DNA of 64,000 nucleotides from Streptomyces spinosus (GTDB lineage Bacteria > Actinomycetota > Actinomycetes > Streptomycetales > Streptomycetaceae). Each line of letters begins with the position of its first letter. Within the stretch, counting starts at the first letter, position 1. Below the pieces are notes generated by a model. The model was not told where the DNA came from, searched no databases, and saw nothing but the letters and a program-made list of their open reading frames with translations. The stretch covers positions 62,001-126,000 of the forward strand of contig NZ_JAINRC010000010.1 in assembly GCF_020400655.1 (NCBI RefSeq), given 5' to 3'. This document shows positions 44,346 through 64,000 of this stretch, one piece after another. The position numbers and the translations under genes are program-made.

Positions 44346-44603
44346 CCGTTTCCTGGTGTGGTCGTGAGAGGTGGTGCGGTGCACAGCCTTCCCCGGCGCG
44401 ACGGGGTGGGCGGGTTTCCCGTCGCCCGTCGCCTGCGTGCCGGGGAAACCGCGCGTGACCAGCGGAAGCGGGAGCCGGCGGGCAACGGGGGCGCTTCTCG
44501 GGCATGGGACAGGTGGGACACCTGCACACCCACTTCGTATACCGTCCCGGCCTAAAGGGCTCAACGGGTTCCCCAGGCAATCGTCCTCGCCCGAACGGGC
44601 AGC

Positions 44604-44615
44604 GGAAGCGCTTTC
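44604..44615. promoter_or_regulatory. Operator-like palindrome in the long gap before the LAL gene
   Basis: GGAAGCGCTTTC has a perfect 8-bp palindromic core AAGCGCTT (44606-44613), a shape common among LacI-family sites. The gap 44346-45063 also holds the LAL promoter and a small CCGAA/TTCGG inverted repeat at 44858-44871. I found no gene there, although it is unusually AT-rich for this genome. Confidence 0.35.
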
Positions 44616-44742
44616 CCGTGACCGATGTCACGATTGACCGTGTCCGGCGCCTTTCTTTAACCGTCCGGTAAATCAACAGACTGTAAAAGGACGTCTCGGT
44701 GAACCACCCGCGCACTAGGCCAGAGGCGATCCCGGGCGACAG

Positions 44743-44771
44743 TTGACAACGTTGGCCTGGACAGATAGCGT
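44743..44771 (+). promoter_or_regulatory. Promoter of the LAL regulator with overlapping CAACGTTG operator
   Basis: TTGACA (44743-44748), a 17-nt spacer and TAGCGT (44766-44771) are a near-ideal housekeeping promoter. The palindrome CAACGTTG (44747-44754) overlaps the end of the -35 box, so any bound protein would repress. The predicted leader is about 286 nt, long for this genus. The same palindrome precedes the GH2 gene. Confidence 0.75.
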
Positions 44772-45063
44772 TTCTGCCTGCTATGGGCACCTAATCTTTA
44801 TTCGGTACTTAACCAGCAAAGCCGCGAACATCCGAACCAAAGTCAGCCATAAATTGGCCGAAATCATTCGGGTACATCGATGCGATACTCTTCGCCGCCG
44901 GTCAGGGGCTGTTCCGACCGCATGCAGGCCAGCCCGGCGCGCCGCCTTTGCGACAGTGCCGTCGCCTTACAAACTCTCCACGCCGCGTCGTACGACGCCG
45001 CCTCGTCCGGGGGAAAACGCGGCGCCATCTCGCTCGGAAAAATGAATCTAGGGGGGATCCTCG

Positions 45064-47853
45064 ATGCACCTTTTCGGCCGTACGCGAGAACTGCAGGCCT
45101 TGGGTGAGGCGTTCGCTGACAGCGCGCGAGGACACGGCCGTCTCGTGATCATCACAGGGGGTCCGGGATCGGGCAAGACCCAGCTGGTGCATGAATTCCT
45201 GACCACGCTGAACAGCACCGGCGCCCGCATACTGACCGGTAGCGCCGGCTGGGCCGAACGAGATCAGCCGATGAGTCTGGCCGGGCAATTGCTCCGGAAC
45301 GCCGAGGCGGAGTGCGCGATATCACACCACGCCCGGCCGGCGGCCCACATCCCGGGGGACGTCCGCCGGCCCGCGGACTCCGGGCACCGGCCCGTCGGCG
45401 CCTTTGACGGACACGAGAGCGCGACCGAGACGCTGCTGCGTCTCGCCAGGGGCGAGAGGCCCCTGGTCGTCGCCGTGGACGACGCCCACGCCATGGACCG
45501 GGCCTCGTTACAGACGATCGTCCACCTGCTGCACCGCGGCCGCTCCCGGCGGGTCCTCGTGGTGTGCGCCACGTCGGGACACTTCGGCGAGACCCGCTCG
45601 CCCGCGCACACCGAGCTGCTCCGCCAGCCCCACCGGCGGGTGCGCCTGGCTCCGCTGTCCGCGGCGAGCGTCGGCGAACTGCTCGCCGCACAGGCCGGCC
45701 GGCCCCTGCCCGGACACGTCCGCGACGCCTACCACCGGGCCACCGCCGGCAGCCCGCTCCTCATCCACGCCCTGCTGGACGACAGCGCCCACTTCGCCCC
45801 GGAGATCGGCCCGCCCATCGCCGGCGCGGCCTACCGCCAGGCGGTGCTGTCGCTGCTGCACCGCGGCGAGCCGGGACACGTCCGGGTGGCCCGGGCACTG
45901 GCCGCGCTCGGCGCCCTGGCGGGGACCGTGCCCGTGGGAGACCTGGCCGGCACCACACCGGCCGGCACCCAGGAGGCCGTGGACGTCCTCAACTCCTCCG
46001 GCCTGCTGGACGGTCACGCCTTCCGACACCCCACCGCCGCCGCCGCGGTGCTGGAGGACATGGAAGCCGCCGCCCGCACCCGGCTACACGGGCGGATCGC
46101 CCAGATGCTGTACCGGTCCGGCGCGCCCGCCGTCGAGGTCGCGCACCACCTCCGGCTCGCGGACCTCGTCCCGGCGGGCTGGGGCGCGGGCGTCCTGCGC
46201 ACCGCCGCGGAACAGGCCCTGGCCGCGGACGACGTGGAGCGCTGCACCGACTACCTCGGCCTGGTCCTGCGCGACTGCACCGACGAACAGGAACGCCACG
46301 CGCTGTCGGTGGCCCTCGCGCGCGCGGAGTGGCGCACGAACCCGGCGGCCGCCGCGCCCCATCTCGAACCGCTGCGCGAGGCGGCGCTCGCCGGCGACCT
46401 GAGCATGCGGGACGCCGCCACCGTCCTGCGCTACCTGCTGTGGCAGGGCGACACCGAACTGGCCGCCCAGGCCGTCGCCACCCTCGTCCACGCGCACTCG
46501 GCCGCAGACGCCCAGATCGTCGCCGAGGTCGAGTTCGTACGGCAGTGGTTCTACGGCGTGGCGCTGCCCGGCAAGGGCGCCCCTGTGGCCGGCCTCGACC
46601 GGCGCCGCCGGCAGGCGCACGCCGGTGCCGGCGGACTGGCCGCCCGGGTGGCCGCGCTCATCGGCGGCGAGGCCACCGACGACTCCGCGGCGGCCGTCGC
46701 CCAGGCCCTCCAGGGCCACCAACTGGACCACCTCAACCTGGAGCTGGTCGCCATGTCCCTGCTCGCGGTCGCCCACGCGGACCGGCCCGCGATCGCCGCC
46801 GAGGCCTGCGACGCGCTGCTGGAGCGGGCCGAGGAACGCCGGGCGACGACCTGGCAGGCCCTGCTCGGCAGCATCCGGGCGGAGATCGCCCTGCTCCAGG
46901 GGGACGTGACCACCGCCGCGCAGGGCGCGCTCACCGCGCTCGGCACCCTGCGCGCCGAGAGCTGGGGCGTGCTCATCGGCCTCCCGCTGTCGACGGCGAT
47001 CTCCGCGCACACCGCCCTGGGCTCCTACGACGAGGCGGAGGAGCTGCTCAAGCACGACGTGCCCGAACCGATGTTCCGCACCGTGTTCGGGATCCAGTAC
47101 CTGCGTGCCCGCGGTCACCACTTCCTCGCCACCGACCGGCCCTTCGCGGCGCTGGGCGACTTCGAGACCTGCGGGCGGCTGCTCCGGGAGGGCAACCCCA
47201 GCCTGCAGAAGGGCATCCCCTGGCGGTCCGACCTGGCCCTGGCCAACCTGCGGATCGGAAAGGCCCGCACCGCCCGGGAGTGGGCCGAGGAACAGCTGGG
47301 GCTGCCCGGAGGACACAGTTCCAGGGCCCGGGCGATGGCGCTGCGCCTGCTGGCGGCCACCTGCAAGCCGCACCGCCGGGCCTCGCTGCTGCGCGAGTCG
47401 ATCGACCTGCTCAAGGCGTGCGGCGACCGGTACGCGCTGGCCCAGGCGTACGCCGACCTGTCCGCGGCGCACTACGAACTCGGCGAGTACGCCCGGGCGC
47501 GGCTGGTGGCGCGGCAGGCCGCACGGGAGGCCGAGGCGTGCCGCATCGAGTCGCCGGTCGACGCGCACCTGCTGGAGGACCCGGTACGCGCCGACGGCGC
47601 CGACTCCGACGCCGGCCCCGCCATCCTGAGCGACGCGGAGTGCCGGGTCGCCGGGCTGGCCGCGCTCGGGTACACCAACCGGGAGATCAGCGCCCGCCTG
47701 CACGTCACCATCAGCACGGTCGAGCAGCACCTCACCCGGGTCTACCGCAAGCTCAACGTGGCCAACCGTTCGGAGCTGCCGTCGAAGATGCTGGACCACC
47801 GCATACCCAAGCTGTCGGACCGCTGGGCCAGCACCCACTCGTCCGCGGGCTGA
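45064..47853 (+). CDS. LAL-type LuxR transcriptional regulator of the PKS cluster, TTA-containing
   Basis: The protein has 929 residues, typical for large ATP-binding LuxR regulators. The N-terminal AAA ATPase has Walker A GGPGSGKT (32-39) and Walker B LVVAVDDAHAMD (about 136-147). A long helical TPR-like middle follows, and the LuxR HTH lies at about 860-915 (DAECRVAGLAALGYTNREISARLHVTISTVEQHLTRVYRKLNVANR). Leu149 is encoded by TTA (45508-45510), the codon read by the bldA tRNA, so translation should be linked to development. LAL proteins activate polyketide clusters such as pikromycin and avermectin. It converges on the PKS genes. GGGGGGA precedes the ATG by 7-8 nt. Confidence 0.93.
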   Translation: MHLFGRTRELQALGEAFADSARGHGRLVIITGGPGSGKTQLVHEFLTTLNSTGARILTGSAGWAERDQPMSLAGQLLRNAEAECAISHHARPAAHIPGDVRRPADSGHRPVGAFDGHESATETLLRLARGERPLVVAVDDAHAMDRASLQTIVHLLHRGRSRRVLVVCATSGHFGETRSPAHTELLRQPHRRVRLAPLSAASVGELLAAQAGRPLPGHVRDAYHRATAGSPLLIHALLDDSAHFAPEIGPPIAGAAYRQAVLSLLHRGEPGHVRVARALAALGALAGTVPVGDLAGTTPAGTQEAVDVLNSSGLLDGHAFRHPTAAAAVLEDMEAAARTRLHGRIAQMLYRSGAPAVEVAHHLRLADLVPAGWGAGVLRTAAEQALAADDVERCTDYLGLVLRDCTDEQERHALSVALARAEWRTNPAAAAPHLEPLREAALAGDLSMRDAATVLRYLLWQGDTELAAQAVATLVHAHSAADAQIVAEVEFVRQWFYGVALPGKGAPVAGLDRRRRQAHAGAGGLAARVAALIGGEATDDSAAAVAQALQGHQLDHLNLELVAMSLLAVAHADRPAIAAEACDALLERAEERRATTWQALLGSIRAEIALLQGDVTTAAQGALTALGTLRAESWGVLIGLPLSTAISAHTALGSYDEAEELLKHDVPEPMFRTVFGIQYLRARGHHFLATDRPFAALGDFETCGRLLREGNPSLQKGIPWRSDLALANLRIGKARTAREWAEEQLGLPGGHSSRARAMALRLLAATCKPHRRASLLRESIDLLKACGDRYALAQAYADLSAAHYELGEYARARLVARQAAREAEACRIESPVDAHLLEDPVRADGADSDAGPAILSDAECRVAGLAALGYTNREISARLHVTISTVEQHLTRVYRKLNVANRSELPSKMLDHRIPKLSDRWASTHSSAG

Positions 47854-47892
47854 GCGGTCCCGGCGGCTCGCCGTCCGCCACCGGGACCACCG

Positions 47893-47943
47893 GACGGAGC
47901 GCGGCCCCATCGGAGGTGTCCTCCGGTGGGGCCGCGCTCCGTC
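47893..47943. terminator. Very strong bidirectional terminator between the LAL and PKS genes
   Basis: The two arms 47893-47916 and 47920-47943 pair over 24 bp with only one G-T pair and a TGT loop. It sits 40 bp after the LAL stop and 12 bp before the PKS stop, closing both convergent units. Confidence 0.95.
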
Positions 47944-47954
47944 GGGCGTGTGCC

Positions 47955-58487
<10,533 letters not shown>

Positions 58488-58597
58488 GGTCGGTGTCGCT
58501 CCCTGCTGGTTCGGCGGCGCTGGTGACGCGGTGGAGGGTGCGCCGGTACGGGTGGCCCGGTGCCGGACGCGGCGCGTCGTCCGGCACCGGGGCGGGG

Positions 58598-61500
58598 TCA
58601 CTGGGTGGCGCTGCGGTCGAGCGCGGCGCGCACCAGGTCGGCGACGGCCATGGACTTGATGTCCAGGGCGCGGTCGGCGGGGGCGGGGGCCGGGGTGCGC
58701 TCGGACAGCTTCAGCAGGCTGTCGAGCAGGCCGGCTTCCCGGATGCGGGCGACGGGGATGCGGGAGATCAGGGCGCGCAGTTCGTCGTCGCCGTGCGCGG
58801 CGGCCGGGGGCTCGGGGTCCGCGGTGTCCGGGAGGAGCCGTTCGAGGAGGTGGCCGGCGAGGGCCGCCGGGGTGGCGTAGTCGAAGATCAGCGTGGAGGG
58901 CAGGCGCAGTCCGCAGACCGCGTTCAGCCGGTTGCGCAGTTCGACGGCGGCGAGCGAGTCGAAGCCGAGCTCGGTGAAGGCGCGGCGCGGTTCGACGGCG
59001 GCCGGTCCGGCGTGGCCGAGGACGGCGGCGACCTCGGTGCGGACCGCCTCCAGGACGGTGTGCTCGTGGTCGGCGGCGGGCAGCGCGGCCAGCCGCTCGC
59101 CCAGGGTGCGGGCCGGGTCGTCGCCGGCCGTGCGGGCGGTGACGCCGGCCAGGGTGCGCAGCACGGCCGGGACGTCGTCGCCGCGCCGGCGCAGGGCCGC
59201 GGTGTCCAGCCGTACCGGTACCAGGGCGGGGCTGCCGGTGGCCACGGCGGCGTCGAACAGCTGAAGTCCCTCGTCCGGGTCGAGCGCGCCGATGCCGGAG
59301 CGTTCGATGCGCTGGACCCCGCTCTCGTCGAGGGTGGCGCCCATGCCGCCGCCGGACCACAGTCCCCAGGCGAGGGAGGTGGCGGGCAGGCCGAGTGCGG
59401 CGCGGTGGGCGGCCAGCGCGTCGAGGAAGACGTTGGCGGCGGCGTAGTTGCCCTGGCCGGAGGCGTCGAGGGTGCCGGCGGCCGAGGAGAACAGCACGAA
59501 GCGGGACAGCTCCCGGTCCCGGGTGAGGTCGTGCAGGTGCCAGGCGGCGTCCGCCTTGGGCCGCAGCACGGTGTCCAGCCGCTCCGGGGTCAGGGAGGCC
59601 ACCAGGGCGTCGTCCAGGACGCCGGCGGTGTGGACGACGCTGTCCACGGGGTGCGCGGTGAGCAGGGCGGCGAGCGCGGCGCGGTCGGACACGTCGCAGG
59701 CGACGATCTCCGCCTCGGCGCCCAGTTCCGCCAGGTCCGCGCGCAGGTCGGCGGCGCCGGGCGCGCCGGGGCCGCGACGGCTGGTGAGCACCAGGCGGGT
59801 GACACCGTGCCGGCCGGCCAGGTGGCGGGCGACGAGGGCGCCGAGTCCGCCGGTGCCGCCGGTGACGAGGACGGTGCCCCACGGGCGGTCCGGTGCCGGG
59901 GAGTCGTCGGCGCGCTCCAGGCGCGGGGCGTGTGCGCGGCCGTCGCGCCAGCGGACCTCCGGCTCCCCGGAGTCGAGGAGGGCGGCGAGCGCCGCCCGGT
60001 CCGGTACGGGGCCGTCGGGGCCGGTCCGTGCGACGAGCAGGACGCGGCCCGGGTCCTCGGCCTGCGCGGCCCGCACCAGGCCGTGCACGGCGGCGTCGGC
60101 GAGGCCGCCACCGGTGAGGACCACCAGCACGGACCCGGTGTACCGGTCGTCGGCCGTCCAGGCCCGCAGGACCGTGAGGGTGCGGTCGAGCACGGCGCGC
60201 ACGGCGCCCGGCAGCCGCTCGCCGTCGGCGGGCGGCGCGGTGACGGGCAGGATCACCACGTCGGGCACGGGAGTGCCGAGCGCCTCCAGGCCGGCGTGCA
60301 CGGGGACGCCGAGGCCGAGGTCGTCGTCGCCGAGGACCGCCCAGGTGCGGCGGTCGGGGCGTCCGGCGGCCTCCGGCAGCGGTTCGTCGCCGACGGCGTA
60401 GAGGTGGCGCCGCCGCTGGGTGAGCCGGTCGGCGGTGACCGGGCGGGTGACGTAGGACTCGACGGTGGCGAGGGGACTGCCCTCGCCGTCCGCGAGGTCG
60501 ATGCGGGTGCCGTCGGGGCCGGGGGTGACGCGGACGCGGGCGGTGAGCCCGCCCTGGGAGTGCGCGGCGACGCCGGTCCAGGCGAAGGGCAGGGCGATGC
60601 CGTCGGACGTCTCGCCCGGTTCGCCGTCGGCGAGGGAGGTGACGTGCAGCGCGGAGTCCAGCAGGGCCGGGTGCAGGGTGTGCCGGGCGGCGTCCTGCCG
60701 TGCGGAGTCGGGGAGTTCGAGTTCGGCGAGGAGCGCGTCGCCGTGCCGCCAGGCGGCCTTGACGCCGCGGAAGACGGGGCCGTAGTCGTACCCCTCGGCG
60801 TGCAGGCGCGGGTAGAGGCCGGTGACGTCGAGCGGGGTGGCGCCGGGCGGCGGCCAGGCGCCGGGCGCGGGCGGGGGCGCGGCGGCGGAGCCGGTGAGGG
60901 TGCCGGTGGCGTGCCGGGTCCAGCCCTCGTCCGCGGGGGCGTTCTCGGGGCGTGAGTGGATCTCGACGGTGCCGTCGGGTCCGGTGGCGACCTGGAGGTG
61001 GACGGCGGTGTCCGCATCCAGCACCAGCGGGGCCTGGAGGGTCAGCTCCTCCACGACGGGGCGCCCGGTGAGACGCCCGGCGTGCAGGGCGAGGTCGACC
61101 AGCGCGGCGCCGGGCACCAGGACCGTGCCCAGCACGGCGTGCTCGGCGAGGACCGGGTGGGTGGCGGTGGAGATCCGGCCGGTGAGCAGCACCCCGGCGT
61201 CCCCGGGCAGGTCCAGGCGGGCGCTGACCAGCGGGTGGCCGGCCGCGGCGAGCCCGTGTCCGGCGGCGTCGCCGACCGCGACGGCGGGCGTGGGCAGCCA
61301 GTAGCGGCGGTGCTCGAAGGCGTAGGTGGGCAGCTCGGCCCGGCGGCCCTGGTACGACGCGTAGAGCGCCGCCCAGTCGACGTCGAAGCCGCGGGTGTGC
61401 ACGGCGGCCAGGGCGGCCAGCAGGCCGCGCAGCGGGTCGGTGTCCTTGCGGCCGGCCGGGACGAACGCGGTGTCCGCGGCGTCCGGCAGGCAGTCGGGGC

Positions 61501-64000
61501 CGAGGGCGGTGAGCACGGGTGCGGCGCCGAGTTCGAGGAAGGTGCCGGCGCCCTTCGCGGCCAGCGTGGTGACGGCGTCGGCGAAGCGCACGGTCTCCCG
61601 CACGTGCCGCACCCAGTAGTCGGCGGAGCCGAGTTCGGCGGCACCGGCCGGGGCGCCGGTGAGGGTGGAGACGAGGGGCACGGTCGGTTCGGCGGCCTCG
61701 ATGCCGGTCATGACCTCCCGGAACGCGGCCAGCATGGGCTCCATGCGGGGCGAGTGGAAGGCGTGCGAGACGCGCAGCCGGCGGGCCGTCGGGAAGTGCG
61801 CGGCGACCTCGGCGACGGCGTCCTCGTCGCCGGAGACGACCACGGCGCGGGGGCCGTTGACGGCGGCGATCCCGCAGCGCCCGTCCAGCAGCGCCGCCAC
61901 CTCCTCCTCGGTGGCCTGTATGGCGGTCATCGCGCCGCCCTCGGGCAGCTCCTGCATGAGCCGGCCCCGGGCGGCGACCGCGGTGACGGCGTCCGGCAGC
62001 GACCACACGCCCGCGACGTGCGCGGCGGCGAACTCGCCGACGGAGTGGCCGGCCAGCCAGTCGGGGCGCAGCCCGAAGGACTCCAGCAGCCGGTAGAGCG
62101 CGACCTGGGTGGTGAACAGCGCGGCCTGGGTGTAGGCGGTCTGCTCCAGGGTGTCGGGGTCGTCGCCGAACACGACCTCGGCCAGGGGCCGTTCGAGGTG
62201 CTTGTCGAAGAGGGCGGCGGCGCGGTCGAAGTGCTCGGCGTAGACGGGGAAGGCGTCGTACCAGTCGCGGCCCATGCCGGGGCGCTGGGCGCCCTGACCG
62301 GAGAACAGGTAGGCCAGGGTGCCGTCGGTGGCGGAGCCGGTGACGAGCAGCCCGGGTGCCTCGGTGCCGTGGGCGAGGGCGTCCAGCGCGGCGGCGGCCT
62401 CGTCGTCGCCGCCGGCGAGGAGCACGGCGCGGTGCGGGTGGGTGCCGCGGGTGGTGGCCAGGGCCAGGCCGAGGTCGGCCGCGGTGGTGCCGGTCAGCTC
62501 GCGCAGGCGCCGGGCCTGGCCGCGCAGGGCCTCGGGCGAGCGGGCGGAGACGGGCAGGGCGAGCAGCGGCGGGGCGGTGGCGGGGTCCGGCTCGGCGGGC
62601 TCGGGCTCGGGCTCGGGGAACTCCTCCAGGATCACGTGGGCGTTGGTGCCGCTGATCCCGAAGGAGGACACACCGGCGCGGCGCGGCCGGTCCGGGGCGG
62701 CCCACGGGCGCGGCTCGGTGAGCAGCCGCACCTGTCCGGCGTCCCAGTCGACCTGGGGGGACGGCGCGTCGACGTGCAGGGTCTTGGGCAGGACCCCGTT
62801 GCGCATCGCCATGACCATCTTGATGACGCCGGCGACACCGGCGGCGGCCTGGGTGTGTCCCATGTTGGACTTGACCGAGCCGAGCCAGAGCGGTTCGGCG
62901 CGGTCCTGGCCGTAGGTGGCCAGCAGGGCCTGGGCCTCGATCGGGTCGCCGAGGGTGGTGCCGGTGCCGTGCGCCTCGACGGCGTCGACGTCGGCGGGGC
63001 CGAGCCCGGCGGCGGCCAGCGCGGCGCGGATGACGCGCTGCTGGGAGGGGCCGTTGGGCGCGGTCAGGCCGTTGGAGGCGCCGTCGGAGTTGACGGCGGA
63101 GCCGCGGACCAGCGCGAGCACGCGGTGGCCGTTGCGGCGCGCGTCGGAGAGGCGTTCCACGACGAGCACGCCGGCGCCCTCGCCCCAGCCGGTGCCGTCG
63201 GCCGCGGCGGCGAAGGACTTGCAGCGGCCGTCGGCGGCCAGTCCGCGCTGCCGGGCGAAGTCGACGAAGGTGTCCGGTGTCGACATGACGGTCACGCCGC
63301 CGACCAGGGCGAGGTCGCACTCGCCCTGCCGCAGCGCCTGCGCCGCCAGGTGCAGGGTGACCAGGGAGGAGGAGCAGGCGGTGTCGACGGTGACGGCCGG
63401 TCCTTCCAGGCCGAGGGCGTAGGCGACCCGGCCGGAGACGACGCTGCCGAGGCTGCCGTTGCCGAGGTAGGCGGCGAGGTCCTCGGGCACCTCGGCGAGC
63501 CAGGTGCCGTAGTCGTGGTACATGACGCCCGCGAACACGCCGGTACGCGAGCCGCGCAGCCGGTGCGGGTCGATGGCGGAGCGTTCCAGTGCCTCCCAGG
63601 ACACCTCCAGGAGCAGCCGCTGCTGCGGGTCCATGGCGGTGGCCTCGCGGGGGCTGATGCCGAAGAAGCCGGCGTCGAACTCGGCCGCGTCGTACAGGAA
63701 GGCGCCCTCGCGGGTGTAGGTGCGGCCGGGGGTGCCCGGCTCCGGGTCGTACAGCGCCTCGGTGTCCCAGCCGCGGTCGGCCGGGAAGCCGCCGACCGCG
63801 TCGACGCCGTCGGCGACGAGCCGCCACAGGTCCTCCGGGGAGCGGACCTGGCCGGGGTAGCGGCAGCTCATGCCGACGATGGCGATCGGGTCGTCGTCCG
63901 GCGCGGTGCGGGTGGCGACGGCGGGGGTGTGCTGCGGGCCGGTGCCGAAGAGGGTGTCGCGGATGTGCCCGGCGAGGGCGCGGGAGGTGGGGTGGTCGAA
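58598..64000 (-). CDS. Modular type I PKS, last module visible (5' part off the right edge)
   Basis: The window shows the last 1800 residues. The edge cuts in the tail of an upstream ACP (FDHPTSRALAGHIRDTL), so at least one more module precedes. The visible module: KS from about 37 (Cys209 in VDTACSSS), AT about 563-900 (GHSVGE, Ser653, and HAFH, malonyl-CoA), DH from about 922 (HAVLGTVLVP, HPALLDSALH), KR from about 1375 (GTVLVTGGTGGLG, LDD, NYAAANVF), ACP Ser1682. The C-terminus (LDIKSMAVADLVRAALDRS) is a docking helix, so the product passes to another PKS protein, most simply the two-module gene that starts 110 bp downstream. No thioesterase is present. Confidence 0.93.
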   Translation of the reverse strand, partial: FDHPTSRALAGHIRDTLFGTGPQHTPAVATRTAPDDDPIAIVGMSCRYPGQVRSPEDLWRLVADGVDAVGGFPADRGWDTEALYDPEPGTPGRTYTREGAFLYDAAEFDAGFFGISPREATAMDPQQRLLLEVSWEALERSAIDPHRLRGSRTGVFAGVMYHDYGTWLAEVPEDLAAYLGNGSLGSVVSGRVAYALGLEGPAVTVDTACSSSLVTLHLAAQALRQGECDLALVGGVTVMSTPDTFVDFARQRGLAADGRCKSFAAAADGTGWGEGAGVLVVERLSDARRNGHRVLALVRGSAVNSDGASNGLTAPNGPSQQRVIRAALAAAGLGPADVDAVEAHGTGTTLGDPIEAQALLATYGQDRAEPLWLGSVKSNMGHTQAAAGVAGVIKMVMAMRNGVLPKTLHVDAPSPQVDWDAGQVRLLTEPRPWAAPDRPRRAGVSSFGISGTNAHVILEEFPEPEPEPAEPDPATAPPLLALPVSARSPEALRGQARRLRELTGTTAADLGLALATTRGTHPHRAVLLAGGDDEAAAALDALAHGTEAPGLLVTGSATDGTLAYLFSGQGAQRPGMGRDWYDAFPVYAEHFDRAAALFDKHLERPLAEVVFGDDPDTLEQTAYTQAALFTTQVALYRLLESFGLRPDWLAGHSVGEFAAAHVAGVWSLPDAVTAVAARGRLMQELPEGGAMTAIQATEEEVAALLDGRCGIAAVNGPRAVVVSGDEDAVAEVAAHFPTARRLRVSHAFHSPRMEPMLAAFREVMTGIEAAEPTVPLVSTLTGAPAGAAELGSADYWVRHVRETVRFADAVTTLAAKGAGTFLELGAAPVLTALGPDCLPDAADTAFVPAGRKDTDPLRGLLAALAAVHTRGFDVDWAALYASYQGRRAELPTYAFEHRRYWLPTPAVAVGDAAGHGLAAAGHPLVSARLDLPGDAGVLLTGRISTATHPVLAEHAVLGTVLVPGAALVDLALHAGRLTGRPVVEELTLQAPLVLDADTAVHLQVATGPDGTVEIHSRPENAPADEGWTRHATGTLTGSAAAPPPAPGAWPPPGATPLDVTGLYPRLHAEGYDYGPVFRGVKAAWRHGDALLAELELPDSARQDAARHTLHPALLDSALHVTSLADGEPGETSDGIALPFAWTGVAAHSQGGLTARVRVTPGPDGTRIDLADGEGSPLATVESYVTRPVTADRLTQRRRHLYAVGDEPLPEAAGRPDRRTWAVLGDDDLGLGVPVHAGLEALGTPVPDVVILPVTAPPADGERLPGAVRAVLDRTLTVLRAWTADDRYTGSVLVVLTGGGLADAAVHGLVRAAQAEDPGRVLLVARTGPDGPVPDRAALAALLDSGEPEVRWRDGRAHAPRLERADDSPAPDRPWGTVLVTGGTGGLGALVARHLAGRHGVTRLVLTSRRGPGAPGAADLRADLAELGAEAEIVACDVSDRAALAALLTAHPVDSVVHTAGVLDDALVASLTPERLDTVLRPKADAAWHLHDLTRDRELSRFVLFSSAAGTLDASGQGNYAAANVFLDALAAHRAALGLPATSLAWGLWSGGGMGATLDESGVQRIERSGIGALDPDEGLQLFDAAVATGSPALVPVRLDTAALRRRGDDVPAVLRTLAGVTARTAGDDPARTLGERLAALPAADHEHTVLEAVRTEVAAVLGHAGPAAVEPRRAFTELGFDSLAAVELRNRLNAVCGLRLPSTLIFDYATPAALAGHLLERLLPDTADPEPPAAAHGDDELRALISRIPVARIREAGLLDSLLKLSERTPAPAPADRALDIKSMAVADLVRAALDRSATQ

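Noticed and set aside
44345..44600. Possible c-di-AMP (ydaO-type) riboswitch before the NlpC/P60 gene
   Set aside because: Such riboswitches often precede cell-wall hydrolase genes in Streptomyces, but I could not find the conserved core segments on the minus strand here.

Overview
The window is high-GC actinobacterial chromosome, almost certainly Streptomyces: third-position GC bias throughout, a WhiB-like regulator, a mycothiol-dependent DinB/maleylpyruvate-isomerase protein, two SpoIIE-type phosphatases, a bldA-type TTA codon in a pathway regulator, secreted cellulose-degrading enzymes with CBM2 domains, and modular type I polyketide synthases (PKS). I saw no tRNA, rRNA, CRISPR array, integrase or insertion sequence.

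Layout. 1-0.9 kb: a TrmB/LuxR-type regulator cut by the left edge. 1.6-5.7 kb: a secreted GH2 exo-glucosaminidase/mannosidase-like enzyme with discoidin domains. 5.8-7.7 kb: NAD-dependent epimerase plus LysR regulator. 7.7-12.1 kb (minus): a three-gene set of an uncharacterised protein, a MoxR AAA+ ATPase and a metallopeptidase-VWA protein, the last two overlapping by 4 bp. 12.2-17.8 kb (minus): DoxX, WhiB-like, two alpha/beta hydrolases, AraC and PucR regulators. 18.1-20.1 kb: a small secreted Cys-containing protein and a secreted ThuA/ricin protein with a DasR-like site in its promoter. 20.3-22.5 kb (minus): FHA-kinase, an internally deleted kinase remnant and a conserved unknown protein. 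22.7-25.7 kb: DUF574 methyltransferase, DinB-like protein, membrane PP2C phosphatase. 25.9-30.3 kb: a translationally coupled operon of GntR/FadR regulator, unknown protein and GMC oxidoreductase. 30.5-34.1 kb: multidomain SpoIIE phosphatase and NAD(P)-binding protein. 34.2-38.5 kb: a cellulolytic locus (CebR-like LacI regulator, three perfect or near-perfect CebR-type operators, GH12 endoglucanase, remnants of two secreted proteins, AA10 lytic polysaccharide monooxygenase). 38.6-43.4 kb: FUSC transporter, then a HelD/HelR-type protein preceded by a rifamycin-associated element (RAE). 43.5-44.3 kb: frameshifted NlpC/P60 gene. 45.1-64 kb: edge of a type I PKS cluster, with a TTA-containing LAL regulator facing at least three KS-AT-DH-KR-ACP modules on two genes.

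How the parts work together. The cellulose locus looks like a self-contained regulon: cellobiose-type sensing by the LacI protein, GH12 hydrolysis and LPMO oxidation. The HelR locus is probable inducible rifamycin resistance. The PKS modules should install consecutive double bonds (malonyl, methylmalonyl, malonyl extender units by AT motifs). Neither gene carries a thioesterase here, so release must be encoded elsewhere. The best candidates for undescribed systems are the MoxR/VWA trio, the FadR-unknown-GMC operon and the FHA-kinase/unknown-protein set. Start codons were chosen by ribosome-binding sites and overlaps. Functions come from motif recognition by eye, without database searches.
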